From Tritrichomonas musculus (lineage: Eukaryota; Parabasalia; Tritrichomonadida; Tritrichomonadidae): a stretch of DNA of 25,155 nt. Positions 7,201-17,000 of the stretch are shown one piece after another; the first letter of the stretch is position 1, and every line of letters begins with the position of its first letter. The notes below the pieces were generated by a model. That model was not told where the DNA came from. It was given only the letters and a program-made list of their open reading frames with translations, and did not search any database. The stretch lies in NCBI GenBank assembly GCA_039105265.1, contig JAPFFF010000354.1:1-25155 (forward strand), written 5' to 3'. The translations under genes were made by a program, and so were the position numbers.

Positions 7201-9449
7201 TTCTCGAAATCTTCGACTGGGACGACACATTCCGGTGTGTCGTCGTTCAACACGAACCAGTCGAGTGTACGTTTGGCGTCTTCAGCGTAGAATTTCTGAA
7301 GGAACTTCTTGTATCCAAGCGAGGAAGGAGAGTTGTTGAGAATCTCCAATTCCTCTAGCTTGGCACGTATGAATTTCATCCTTTCATCGTAATGCTCATC
7401 GTAAATCAAACCGTCAATTGAGTCCAAGTCACCACTCCCAAGAAGTTGAGAGAACTCCAAAGGAGCTTGTGACAGAAAGCGAACAAGCTTCTCTTTGATG
7501 TCTGCGATGACATTACGTTGAGGTTGATCGAGATCTTCATCAGTGATGTGAATGCGGGAATGCAGGAGTTCAATACCAGCGATGAATTTGGAGGCCGACT
7601 TCATCTGAATCGGTGTCTCCAAGGAATGCGGGCGACGAATCTTATCTGAACCTCTCCGTGCCGAACGAACGAACTTCCTAATCGACTTCCGTAGAATGAG
7701 AATGATTTTCGAAATCATCCCTTCGCAGAGAAGCATTCGGCTGCTCTTTTCCAAAGAGTCAGAGAGGTTAATAGCTTCATTATACCAATTGAGAACATCC
7801 TTGACTTCACTGTTAAACACTTCTTCGAACTTTTTCCTGTGCTTCGCTAAACGGTCACCCCACAGCTTCGGGAGGTGCACGAAATCATCATCTTCCTTCA
7901 TGCACCTCGACTTCCAATTCTCAGCTTTGGACAGGCAACTCTCAATGTCCACGATCGAAGCTGACGCTGGGTGAGCCGGATGTTCATCAATTGTGTGAGT
8001 ATAATCTTCGCTAGATGAAGAGACTGAATGCAAGTGCGCCTCAGGCAGTCTCTCGTTGGCAGGTATGAACCCAGCCTGTCGTCTCCGTCTGCGTGAGTCT
8101 TCCCCGCGACGACGATCTTCCATCACTTGGAGATCCACCGATTCGTCTGCCCGAGGTTGCACTGGCATCTGTCTCTCATCATCTTGAGTGACTCTGTTCT
8201 CACTCCTCACAATCTTGATTCTCTCCAGGTCAGTGTTGGCTTCACGAATTTCATCGTCATCGGTTTCAGGCGAAAGCCAATTAACGGATATACTGATGTC
8301 GATTGCCTGAACCCGATGACCTTCAACATTGGCCTGGGGATGTGATCTGTTGGTATGCTGTTTGACTGTAGCTTTGTCTCTACCAACGAAGTCCTTGCAT
8401 TTCATGCACAAGGAACCGTGCAGGTCATGGTAAACATCGCTAGCCACAAGTAATTTTCGATGTTTCTTAGCGTGCAGAATGCTCATCGCCCAGAAGACTC
8501 CAACTTCACGTTTAAGCGCTTCCATGTCCTGGTGCGATGAGCCCATGTGGCTGCTCAATGAGTTCGCTCGGCTGACCAAATAGTCGCAGTCGCTGCACGG
8601 ACAAACGTGAATGGTACGATAGCGAAAAGCGTCAGGCGGAAGGTGAGGTGAATCGATCTTCCACCTCAGCTTCCTGCCGACAATGTACTCGAACGCCGCT
8701 TGCTCCAGAGGAATGTTATTCGTCGTGTGCGTCGATTTGAGGTGAAAAGACAAGGACGCACATGTGGGAAACGTTTTGTCGCAGCAAGGGCAGTAAAACT
8801 GCCCAACTCCTAACCATCTGTCTTTCTGATACATGAGGAGAATGATAGGAGTGTCAACGTCGCTAACGTTTGCGAATGGTGAAGTGTCGATGTTTGCCAC
8901 CTGCAAGATATCAATGAGAGACTTCATGTCTGTTTTGGTCTTCACACCAGCCAATTCGCTCACGATCCAATCAATGGAAACATTGTCACCCACAGGTGAA
9001 GAAGGATTATCATCACTACCACCGTGATTGTCATCATCGGAATGATCAGAGTGTTCAGAGTGAGAATGAGCATCGGTGAACTCTTCAGCACCACTAACAA
9101 CACTGCTTGTACCAGAAGAGTTACTGGTAGTTTGAGTACCTAAGGAGTTGGTTCGAGATCCGAAGAAATTATTGTTTGAGAATGTGTTAAGCAACGAATG
9201 GTTCCCAGAGAGAGTAAATAGTGGAACCACTTTCTCATTGATCTCGAACACAAACTTAGGTACCTCAATCACTGATGTGAATAATTTCTCCTTCGTGACT
9301 ACTTGATGATGATCGATGTGAGCAGTTGACGTGACAACCCGATCGTCGACGCCAACAGAATGATGCGTGATGTGAGCCGTTGACGTGACGGTTTGGTTGT
9401 CAACGTCAACGTTGTGAGTGACGTGAGCTGTTGAGCTGATTGACGTCAA
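4290..9449 (-). CDS. Zinc finger-RT-RLE polyprotein region of E2
   Basis: This encodes the retrotransposition enzyme, which would nick a target and copy the element RNA there. Counting from 9449, three C2H2 fingers start at residues 220 (CPCCDKTF), 283 (CPCSDCDY) and 348 (CMKCKDF). RT follows: FKKGDPDD...WRPIT, motif A TIDFSDAFG (catalytic D937, with AFG where AFD is commoner), motif B GVKQGCPLSP (about 993) and YADD (1036-1039). Then come the CCHC knuckle (CTRCGQ, C1404, C-x2-C-x7-H-x4-C) and the RLE core RPDVWWWDG...AEFTIPY (R1472). The C-terminus is an Asp/Asn-rich acidic tail. Position 9449 is a TTG inside the minisatellite, not a credible start; the N-terminal region lies in another frame (9446-10876). 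I see no clear Myb domain, which R2 usually has. The exact clade is unresolved. Confidence 0.9.
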   Translation of the reverse strand: MTSISSTAHVTHNVDVDNQTVTSTAHITHHSVGVDDRVVTSTAHIDHHQVVTKEKLFTSVIEVPKFVFEINEKVVPLFTLSGNHSLLNTFSNNNFFGSRTNSLGTQTTSNSSGTSSVVSGAEEFTDAHSHSEHSDHSDDDNHGGSDDNPSSPVGDNVSIDWIVSELAGVKTKTDMKSLIDILQVANIDTSPFANVSDVDTPIILLMYQKDRWLGVGQFYCPCCDKTFPTCASLSFHLKSTHTTNNIPLEQAAFEYIVGRKLRWKIDSPHLPPDAFRYRTIHVCPCSDCDYLVSRANSLSSHMGSSHQDMEALKREVGVFWAMSILHAKKHRKLLVASDVYHDLHGSLCMKCKDFVGRDKATVKQHTNRSHPQANVEGHRVQAIDISISVNWLSPETDDDEIREANTDLERIKIVRSENRVTQDDERQMPVQPRADESVDLQVMEDRRRGEDSRRRRRQAGFIPANERLPEAHLHSVSSSSEDYTHTIDEHPAHPASASIVDIESCLSKAENWKSRCMKEDDDFVHLPKLWGDRLAKHRKKFEEVFNSEVKDVLNWYNEAINLSDSLEKSSRMLLCEGMISKIILILRKSIRKFVRSARRGSDKIRRPHSLETPIQMKSASKFIAGIELLHSRIHITDEDLDQPQRNVIADIKEKLVRFLSQAPLEFSQLLGSGDLDSIDGLIYDEHYDERMKFIRAKLEELEILNNSPSSLGYKKFLQKFYAEDAKRTLDWFVLNDDTPECVVPVEDFENVYGSSWSDAAALGDDPDGVYTLQRRISSNNSDELKSLILNEDAILKAVRSRSNLSAVGCDGISNGVWKVGGSVTATIIKNVLCCMLDTGLFPEVLKMNKTVMLFKKGDPDDAHSWRPITITPTIYRMLMCHISRSLQTLNSKHRFISPSQKGFMRIPAGAAEHATVVDEMIHDAARNQKSLYITTIDFSDAFGSVPHKLIKKNLTDIGFDLSFVKTIINSYRDSSTKIISNNRRSNSICFRKGVKQGCPLSPTLFNICIEPLLARLNACKEDGYHWLDSATTVQAYADDIIVFSDSEVGMKNLLSVVEHFCSYAGDMKINCKKCHAFTYIAHNGSRSVLNDNFTIAGGRIDNISIQNNTTYLGLPIACKSSQRKHHVFRRIEDMTKDVIRITSSALRFTQAVDAIKRFVIPKIDYELMANTAPTNCLSRLDELIRGKLSKMIGAAGIPTAWFYTTKNDGGLYIQKLTDRQKALTIRLYIALMESNDKSIRDMVKASDEAEIIFRDATIDLTSPFLHLKVKDNGALDAKRNRGTSNILARCVKALHDANMGLILKDDMFTLKDLNSNVTFDVNTSNVVKHIMKVMSDRYYSDLCLHKMRGHTFTTLKNSPLSNYFMKPNALMADSVVRFAIKARTNTLMTASLAAHRNPQMSNRCTRCGQIETLNHILNGCKRCKHKFTKRHDEVVKVLCKYLTEKKRVIVHCNQSVRGRSNEHITGDSASLRPDVWWWDGDQLKIAEFTIPYGMLSGDDDESTLVIRRREKLNKYQKLVDDCRNQLNCNVSLFVFIVSSLGAIPDDTINELKKVTVTTKDALKLAGRMVAAALRESMILYIDTKIKKRVNDNNEDEDNDNDNDNGNDYDNDVENVNVLDTDGDDDSNDLNDTSSNVTDGESADDEYNSVNILDDEEWRELIDASADVDRSGPPSELDTTDDETDVLENPGTTPLWNQTQGADPASATEEEGVQHSSSEF

Positions 9450-9786
9450 CAGCGTGATGAGACGTGAGCTGTTGACTTGACAATCTGATTGTCAACGTCA
9501 ACAGCGTGATGAGCGACGTGAGCTGTTGACTTGACAATCTGATTGTCAACGTCAACAGAATGATTAGCAACGTGGGCTGTTGACTTGACAATCTGATTGT
9601 CAACGTCAACATTATGATGTACCACGTGTGCCGTTGACGCGACAATCTGATTGTCGACGTCAACACTATGATGAGCAACATGAGCCATTGACGCGACAAC
9701 CCGATTGTCGACGTCAACGCTGTGGTGAGCTACATGAGCAGTTGACTCGACAGTCTGGTTGTCGACGTCAACGCTATGATGAACAA
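9303..9786 (-). repeat. 54-bp coding minisatellite of E2 (about 9 units)
   Basis: About nine units of 54 bp encode 18-residue repeats (core HSVDVDNQIVKSTAHVAH). One unit, around 9430-9463, is damaged by short deletions (net -13 bp), which shifts the reading frame. Another 3-bp loss near 9416 is in frame. The array is open in a second frame too (LTLTIRLSSQQLTSLI type), so a shifted frame does not stop at once. Confidence 0.85.
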
Positions 9787-10876
9787 GATTAACATTGTTA
9801 TGAGAAACATTATAGTTAGAGATATTATTATTAATGAAGCTATTATTAGTGAAACTATTACTATTATTAACATTGAACATATTGGTATTCATGACTGACA
9901 TGTGATTTGAAAAGTCAGTGAAGTGATTATTGCAACCGATGTTGCACGAGAATGAGACCGCCAGCGAGTTTAATACATTGTATACATGGGAAACAAAAGG
10001 CGAACGTGGGAAGGAGCAAAAATTGAATGGAACCGCCGGAACCGTGCTCGGATGGACGAAGGTCTCAGGGAGGAGCACCTTCTGGCTGAGTTCTGCATCT
10101 GAAGCAGGTACTGCCGGGCGGTTTCGGTCGAGTATTGGTTGCCCATTCGAAATGATCATTTGTCCTCGGGCAACCAATACACCTTCAACTGACTTATCTT
10201 TTGCAAGGTAACTCAGAGGGGAACGGGCAGCCAGTGAAGGATCGCTCGTAATGACGAACCAAGAGGGGTTCTGACCACCCTCTGGATTCGTCGGATTATA
10301 GTGTACTCCTGATTGCAGGAGTACCTCTGTCGTCCTTTGTGTATTAGGAACTATGAGATTTCTGGCGCAATTTGGTCGGCTCGTAGAATCACTTTGATGC
10401 GCATCTGATCTAAATTCTTCGGAATCTGAAAAGTCTGGGGAAACGTTGGAATCGCTCTGTGAGGTACTCCGTATGTTGATAGGAGCAGGTCCAACCGGCG
10501 GGTGCCGCTGCTCCGTAGGATATGAAATTCGATCTGTGAGTGAGTATTGCGCGGGAAGATTATGAGGAACATTTGGAACATATCGAGGCTGTGTATTTGA
10601 TTGAGTTGTGTTCGGGGCAAACTGGTCCCCGTTTTGGTGCGTCTTTGAATTGATATCTCTTGAGTTGCGAGATATTGGAGAAGTAGCGAGTTTGTTGTAA
10701 TTTATATTGAAAGGGCTATCTACAGTACTAATTTGAGGCGAAAAACTGCGAAATTCGGGTGTTCCATTTCCATCATCATCAGAAAAATTTTCACCAAAAT
10801 CATCAATTCTGGTATCAATCGAATCAGCGTCGAGTGCTAATTCGGAAAATCTAGGTTTGGTCGTGCAAAAAAGCAT
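9446..10876 (-). CDS. N-terminal region of LINE polyprotein (E2)
   Basis: The 476 codons run from the ATG 22 nt after the junction 14-mer to a stop inside the minisatellite. Residues 1 to about 320 are Ser/Thr/Asp/Pro-rich and look disordered. Residues around 325-363 are Asn-rich, and from about 364 come 18-residue repeats rich in His, Val and Asp. The stop at 9446 arises because one damaged repeat unit carries net -13 bp; beyond it the RT frame continues. Two readings are possible: a recently broken single polyprotein of roughly 2,190 residues, or a true two-ORF element whose second product starts by reinitiation or frameshifting. The first is simpler, because the disrupting indel differs from that in E3. 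No known domain is recognised. Confidence 0.75.
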   Translation of the reverse strand: MLFCTTKPRFSELALDADSIDTRIDDFGENFSDDDGNGTPEFRSFSPQISTVDSPFNINYNKLATSPISRNSRDINSKTHQNGDQFAPNTTQSNTQPRYVPNVPHNLPAQYSLTDRISYPTEQRHPPVGPAPINIRSTSQSDSNVSPDFSDSEEFRSDAHQSDSTSRPNCARNLIVPNTQRTTEVLLQSGVHYNPTNPEGGQNPSWFVITSDPSLAARSPLSYLAKDKSVEGVLVARGQMIISNGQPILDRNRPAVPASDAELSQKVLLPETFVHPSTVPAVPFNFCSFPRSPFVSHVYNVLNSLAVSFSCNIGCNNHFTDFSNHMSVMNTNMFNVNNSNSFTNNSFINNNISNYNVSHNNVNLVHHSVDVDNQTVESTAHVAHHSVDVDNRVVASMAHVAHHSVDVDNQIVASTAHVVHHNVDVDNQIVKSTAHVANHSVDVDNQIVKSTAHVAHHAVDVDNQIVKSTAHVSSRC

Positions 10877-10885
10877 ATATGAAAA

Positions 10886-10925
10886 CTAAAAAAAAACCTC
10901 CTCCCGTGTGGTTTAAATGTTTATT
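10886..10925 (-). promoter_or_regulatory. Junction 5 (A2 3' end / E2 5' end)
   Basis: Minus strand: AATAAA (10920-10925), 14-mer (10898-10911), G, nine T, AG. It is identical to junction 1. The E2 ATG follows at 10874-10876. Confidence 0.6.
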
Positions 10926-11994
10926 AAATGCTTTAAGAGTTTTGCGATTAAGCAATTAATAAAAAAAGCTAGGCATAAGCTTTAAGAAAAAAAGGAAAAT
11001 AAAAGGAAAAAGGTAAAACTTGAAGTTAAAAGGTCCAAAAAGACTTCAAGTAATGAGTCAGACTTGGAATAAACGGTCGCCGAAAATGATCATTGAGCAA
11101 CACAGATCATTCTGAGGACGGGTTGTGTTACAACCAGCGATGGTTTCCGAGTCTGATGTAAAACAACTCGTCTAAAGAACAAAGAACTTGAAACAATGTA
11201 ACAATGTAATTGAGGATATCAGATTGAGATCTGAAAATGAGGAACAATGAGTAACGATGAGTAACGGATAAAACAATTGAACAAGAACTTAAATGATAGA
11301 ACGAACGGGCTCATTGAGCGCCCTTCAGTAGAGTCACGCGACATGTGTCAGGCAGCATCTTGCGGAGATCCTTTACCGTAGACGCTTGTTGACTGCTGTC
11401 TTTTGATTCTTTCATCAAGGCAGTGTGATCATTGAAATCACAAGCAGACTCACTGTAAGATGACTCCATATATAAAATAGAATAAACAAAAAGAGTAAAA
11501 AATAAGTAGCAATTTACTTCGATCTGTCCGTGAGAATCGTCTTCATACTGTATAACGCCTTGTAGATTTGAGAATATTGAGAGAAATTGTAAAATGAGAA
11601 TGGAGTCACGAAAAGTAGGAAACCGAGGGAACAGAAAGGCGCGATCGAAGGAAACTGGAATAAACAAAGTGAGAAGGAAGAGTATAATAACATTAGAGTA
11701 AGTTTTGAGAGGTATATTTGAAATTGCATATAACTGATTGAGTATAAGATATAACGTTAAGAGCTGAGATTGATAATATGAGATAAGAAACAACAGAATA
11801 ATATTGTGGTAAGTCCAGTGGTCGGACTTAGTGAGGTGACCCTACATATAATTGAAATCAGTTTGGAAAATTCGGACGAAACATCGATCTGAGGGCACCA
11901 TACGAATCAGCTCAGTGCACTGATTACGAATATCTAGTTATTGCCTGCGTAAACCTCGAAAATAAAAATGAAAAAAAAATCTCCTCCCGTGTGG
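10912..11994 (-). repeat. Short unit A2 (1083 bp)
   Basis: It has the same length as A1 and no difference in the parts I compared, at offset 9552. The 26-mer is at 11750-11775 and the inverted arms at 11517-11524 and 11643-11650. It carries the same 160-codon uncalled frame (11311-11793). Confidence 0.75.
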
Positions 11995-12008
11995 TTTAAA
12001 TGTTTATT
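11971..12008 (-). promoter_or_regulatory. Junction 6 (A3 3' end / A2 5' end)
   Basis: Minus strand: AATAAA (12003-12008), 14-mer (11981-11994), A, nine T (11971-11979). This is an A-to-A tandem junction. Confidence 0.6.
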
Positions 12009-13078
12009 AAATGCTTTAAGAGTTTTGCGATTAAGCAATTAATAAAAAAAGCTAGGCATAAGCTTTAAGAAAAAAAGGAAAATAAAAGGAAAAAGGTAAA
12101 ACTTGAAGTTAAAAGGTCCAAAAAGACTTCAAGTAATGAGTCAGACTTGGAATAAACGGTCGCCAAAAAAATGATCATTGAGCAACACAGATCATTCTGA
12201 GGACGGGTTGTGTTACAACCAGCGATGGTTTCCGAGTCTGATGTAAAACAACTCGTCTAAAGAACAAAGAACTTGAAACAATGTAACAATGTAATTGAGG
12301 ATATCAGATTGAGATCTGAAAATGAGGAACAATGAGTAACGATGAGTAACTATAAAACAATTGAACAAGAACTTAAATGAGAGAACGAACGGGCTCATTG
12401 AGCGCCCTTCAGTAGAGTCACGCGACATGTGTCAGGCAGCATCTTGCGGAGATCCTTTACCGTAGACGCTTGTTGACTGCTGTCTTTTGATTCTTTCATC
12501 AAGGCAGTGTGATCATTGAAATCACAAGCAGACTCACTGAAAGATGACTCCATATATAAAATAGAATAAACAAAAAGAGTAAAAAATAAGTAGCAATTTA
12601 CTTCGATCTGTCCGTGAGAATCGTCTTCATACTGTATAACGCCTTGTAGATTTGAGAATATTGAGAGAAATTGTAAAATGAGAATGGAGTCACGAAAAGT
12701 AGGAAACCGAGGGAACAGAAAGGCGCGATCGAAGGAAACTGGAATAAACAAAGTGAGAAGGAAGAGTATAATAACATTAGAGTAAGTTTTGAGAGGTATA
12801 TTTGAGATTGCATATAACTGATTGAGTATAAGATATAACGTTAAGAGCTGAGATTGATAATATGAGATAAGAAACAACAGTATAATATTGTGGTAAGTCC
12901 AGTGGTCGGACTTAGTGAGGTGACCCTACATATAATTGAAATCAGTTTGGAAAATTCGGACGAAACATCGATCTGAGGGCACCATACGAATCAGCTCAGT
13001 GCACTGATTACGAATATCTAGTTATTGCCTGCGTAAACCTCGAAAATAAAAATGAAAAAAAAATCTCCTCCCGTGTGG
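11995..13078 (-). repeat. Short unit A3 (1084 bp)
   Basis: A tandem neighbour of A2, differing at about seven places by eye (for example near 12166, 12350, 12539 and 12806). Arms are at 12601-12608 and 12727-12734 and the 26-mer at 12834-12859. The 160-codon frame (12395-12877) is kept, with one Tyr-to-Phe change in its hydrophilic end. Confidence 0.75.
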
Positions 13079-13088
13079 TTTGTTTATT
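13055..13088 (-). promoter_or_regulatory. Junction 7 (B2 3' end / A3 5' end)
   Basis: Minus strand: AATAAA (13083-13088), 14-mer (13065-13078), A, nine T (13055-13063). It is the same arrangement as junction 2. Confidence 0.6.
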
Positions 13089-13954
13089 AAAAGCGGTTAG
13101 AAATGCATGAAAGCAAAAAGGAAGCGAAAGTTCGCAAAACTTTCAATCAAAAAAGCAATTTTGTAAGAAAAAAAAGGTATGCTTAAACCTTTAAAGTGAG
13201 ACCAACTTGAACATAAGGAGCAACAGAACAATTAAAAAAATATTCAATTAATTGAGAGGGAATGAGTATTAATTGAATAATGGACGATAAACAATTGAAA
13301 GCCATATGATCGTCGTCTGAATGGATCTCATGGGCATCCATCCGTTGAGTCTATAGACGCATTGAGCCATAGCAACTTAAATAGGATATAAATATCCGTC
13401 AAAGTTTAATCGGCAGCCGTCAAGCACTCTTGAGGGCCCGGAAGAGATAAGAATCATCAAGTGGCCTCAAAAAAAAAAATGACTCCGTAAACATTTATTT
13501 TACTTCGATCTGTACAAAGGATAAATAAAATAGCATAAAAGTATAACGCTGATAAATGAGGCGATGAGAAAAATTGAATAAGGATGTAAGGAGTCTGAGA
13601 ACAGCGTGATCGAAGGAATAAACGACATGAGAGTGAGGAGAATAATAACATAAGAGTAAAAGAATGAGATTTTGGTTAAAGAATATATCTCTGATCGAAT
13701 GACAAGTATAACGTTAAGAGCTGAGATTGATAAATTGTAATGAACTAAGGTAGTATAACTGAGTGATATATCGAGTGGTCGGACTTTGTGATATGAGTTC
13801 TAATATAATTGAAATCAGTTTTGAAAATTTTGAGAAAAGTCGAGAAGAGTGGTATCAATCGACTCAGTAGAAGGTGCTGATCACGAATATGTAGCTAGAG
13901 TTAACCAAAACCTCGAAAATAAAAAGATGAAAAAAAAAATCTCCTCCCGTGTGG
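13079..13954 (-). repeat. Short unit B2 (876 bp)
   Basis: Its core matches B1 (arms at 13503-13510 and 13608-13615), but in the 3' half it agrees with B1' at several of the B1/B1' differences (for example GGACGATAAACAATTGAAAG near 13282). It is therefore a mosaic of the B1 and B1' variants, which points to recombination or conversion among units. The 26-mer is at 13707-13732. Confidence 0.75.
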
Positions 13955-13968
13955 TAAATTCGTTTATT
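13930..13968 (-). promoter_or_regulatory. Junction 8 (E3 3' end / B2 5' end)
   Basis: Minus strand: AATAAA of E3 (13963-13968), 14-mer (13941-13954), A, ten T (13930-13939). It is the equivalent of junction 4. Confidence 0.6.
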
Positions 13969-14067
13969 AATCATTAGAGTAAGTATAAAATACTAATAAA
14001 CGAGAGTGATGATTCACTCACAATAAAATAAAAGGGGCGGGCCCCAATAAATATAAAAAAAATCTGC

Positions 14068-17000
14068 CTAAAATTCAGAAGAGGAGTGTTGGACTCCCTC
14101 CTCTTCGGTAGCGGAGGCAGGGTCGGCACCTTGAGTTTGGTTCCATAGTGGGGTGGTGCCTGGATTTTCCAGTACGTCAGTTTCATCATCAGTAGTGTCA
14201 AGCTCAGACGGGGGGCCCGACCTGTCAACATCCGCACTTGCATCAATGAGTTCCCGCCATTCTTCGTCGTCAAGGATGTTGACAGAGTTGTACTCATCGT
14301 CTGCGGACTCCCCGTCGGTAACATTGGAGCTAGTATCATTGAGATCATTAGAATCATCGTCACCATCAGTATCAAGAACATTAACATTTTCAACATCGTT
14401 ATCATAATCGTTACCATTATCGTTATCGTTATCGTTATCTTCATCTTCATTGTTGTCGTTAACCCTCTTCTTAATCTTAGTATCAATGTACAATATCATA
14501 GATTCCCGTAAAGCGGCTGCTACCATCCTCCCTGCAAGTTTGAGTGCGTCTTTGGTCGTGACTGTCACTTTCTTGAGTTCATTGATGGTGTCATCGGGTA
14601 TTGCACCGAGGGAGGAGACAATGAACACAAATAGCGACACATTGCAGTTCAACTGGTTTCTGCAATCATCGACAAGCTTCTGGTACTTGTTCAACTTCTC
14701 TCTGCGTCGTATGACTAAGGTGGATTCATCATCATCGCCAGATAACATTCCGTATGGGATGGTGAATTCAGCTATCTTCAGCTGGTCACCGTCCCACCAC
14801 CATACATCTGGTCTGAGAGAAGCAGAGTCACCAGTGATGTGTTCGTTGCTGCGTCCACGAACACTTTGGTTACAATGCACGATGACTCTCTTCTTTTCGG
14901 TAAGGTACTTGCAAAGTACCTTGACAACTTCGTCGTGTCTCTTTGTGAATTTGTGTTTGCACCGCTTGCACCCGTTTAAGATGTGATTGAGAGTTTCAAT
15001 CTGTCCACAACGAGTGCAACGGTTACTCATTTGAGGGTTTCTGTGAGCAGCAAGTGATGCTGTCATGAGCGTATTCGTACGTGCTTTGATAGCGAATCTG
15101 ACAACAGAGTCCGCCATCAAAGCATTGGGCTTCATGAAGTAGTTGCTCAATGGTGAGTTTTTCAATGTCGTGAATGTATGTCCTCTCATCTTGTGCTGAC
15201 AAAGATCTGAATAGTAACGGTCACTCATGACTTTCATGATGTGTTTAACAACATTAGAGGTGTTAACATCATATGTGACATTACTATTCAGATCTTTGAG
15301 CGTAAACATATCATCTTTGAGTATCAGACCCATGTTAGCGTCGTGCAAAGCTTTAACACATCGGGCTAAGATGTTCGACGTCCCGCGGTTACGCTTTGCA
15401 TCTAACGCACCATTGTCTTTAACTTTTAGGTGCAAGAACGGTGAAGTCAAGTCGATGGTAGCATCCCTGAAGATGATCTCGGCTTCATCAGAAGCCTTGA
15501 CCATATCACGGATGCTTTTATCGTTAGACTCCATCAAAGCAATGTAGAGTCTGATAGTGAGAGCTTTCTGGCGATCTGTGAGTTTCTGTATGTAAAGACC
15601 GCCATCGTTTTTCGTCGTGTAGAACCAGGCGGTTGGAATACCAGCAGCACCGATCATTTTGGACAGCTTGCCCCGAATGAGTTCATCTAATCGACTGAGG
15701 CAATTTGTCGGTGCTGTGTTCGCCATCAGTTCGTAGTCAATCTTGGGAATCACGAACCGTTTGATGGCGTCAACCGCCTGTGTGAACCGAAGAGCGCTGC
15801 TAGTAATTCGAATGACGTCCTTCGTCATGTCTTCGATTCGCCGAAAAACGTGATGTTTACGCTGCGAAGATTTGCACGCGATTGGAAGTCCGAGATACGT
15901 TGTATTGTTCTGAATACTGATGTTATCAATACGTCCTCCAGCAATGGTGAAGTTGTCGTTCAACACACTGCGAGAACCATTGTGAGCAATGTATGTGAAA
16001 GCGTGGCACTTCTTGCAGTTGATCTTCATGTCGCCTGCATAACTGCAGAAGTGCTCCACGACCGAAAGCAAGTTCTTCATCCCGACTTCCGAGTCCGAGA
16101 ACACGATTATGTCATCGGCGTAAGCTTGAACGGTTGTCGCTGAGTCCAACCAATGATAACCGTCCTCCTTGCAAGCGTTCAACCGCGCGAGGAGAGGTTC
16201 GATACAAATGTTGAATAACGTCGGACTCAGCGGACAACCTTGCTTGACGCCTTTGCGAAAACAGATAGAATTAGATCGTCTGTTGTTGCTGATGATCTTC
16301 GTCGAAGAGTCTCTGTACGAATTAATAATCGTTTTAACAAAAGAAAGATCAAAGCCAATGTCTGTAAGATTCTTTTTAATAAGTTTATGTGGTACGGAAC
16401 CAAATGCATCAGAAAAGTCGATCGTCGTGATGTAGAGTGACTTTTGGTTCCGTGCAGCATCGTGTATCATCTCATCAACCACAGTTGCATGCTCAGCCGC
16501 TCCAGCTGGAATACGCATGAATCCTTTCTGACTCGGTGATATGAACCTATGTTTTGAATTCAGCGTTTGAAGCGAGCGGCTGATGTGACACATCAGCATC
16601 CGATAAATCGTCGGAGTGATGGTGATAGGACGCCACGAATGGGCGTCGTCAGGGTCTCCTTTCTTAAACAACATGACGGTTTTGTTCATTTTCAACACCT
16701 CCGGAAAGAGACCAGTGTCAAGCATGCAACACAACACATTCTTGATGATCGTCGCCGTGACACTCCCGCCAACCTTCCACACACCATTTGAAATGCCGTC
16801 GCATCCGACGGCAGACAGATTGGATCTCGATCTGACCGCTTTGAGAATAGCTTCTTCGTTGAGGATGAGTGATTTGAGTTCATCAGAATTATTCGATGAA
16901 ATTCTGCGCTGAAGAGTGTAAACACCATCTGGGTCATCCCCGAGAGCAGCAGCATCGCTCCACGAGGACCCGTACACGTTCTCGAAATCTTCGACTGGGA

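Larger units (their letters stand above)
4177..10911 (-). mobile_element. E2: complete R2-group-like LINE (6735 bp)
   Basis: The element runs from its 14-mer (10898-10911) through a leader of about 20 nt, the N-terminal frame (10876-9446), the zinc finger-RT-RLE frame (to 4290) and a 113-bp 3' UTR. There is no LTR and no poly(A) tail; the 14-mer on both sides behaves like a target-site copy. E2 and E3 differ by 179 bp. Three extra repeat units (162 bp), a 1-bp insertion in E3 and net losses of 13 and 3 bp in E2 account for all of it, so the rest of the element is colinear. Confidence 0.85.

Noticed and set aside
10898-10911. 28S rDNA insertion site as in classical R2
   Set aside because: No rRNA gene sequence or the R2 target around TTAAGGTAGC is recognisable; the flanks are other elements.
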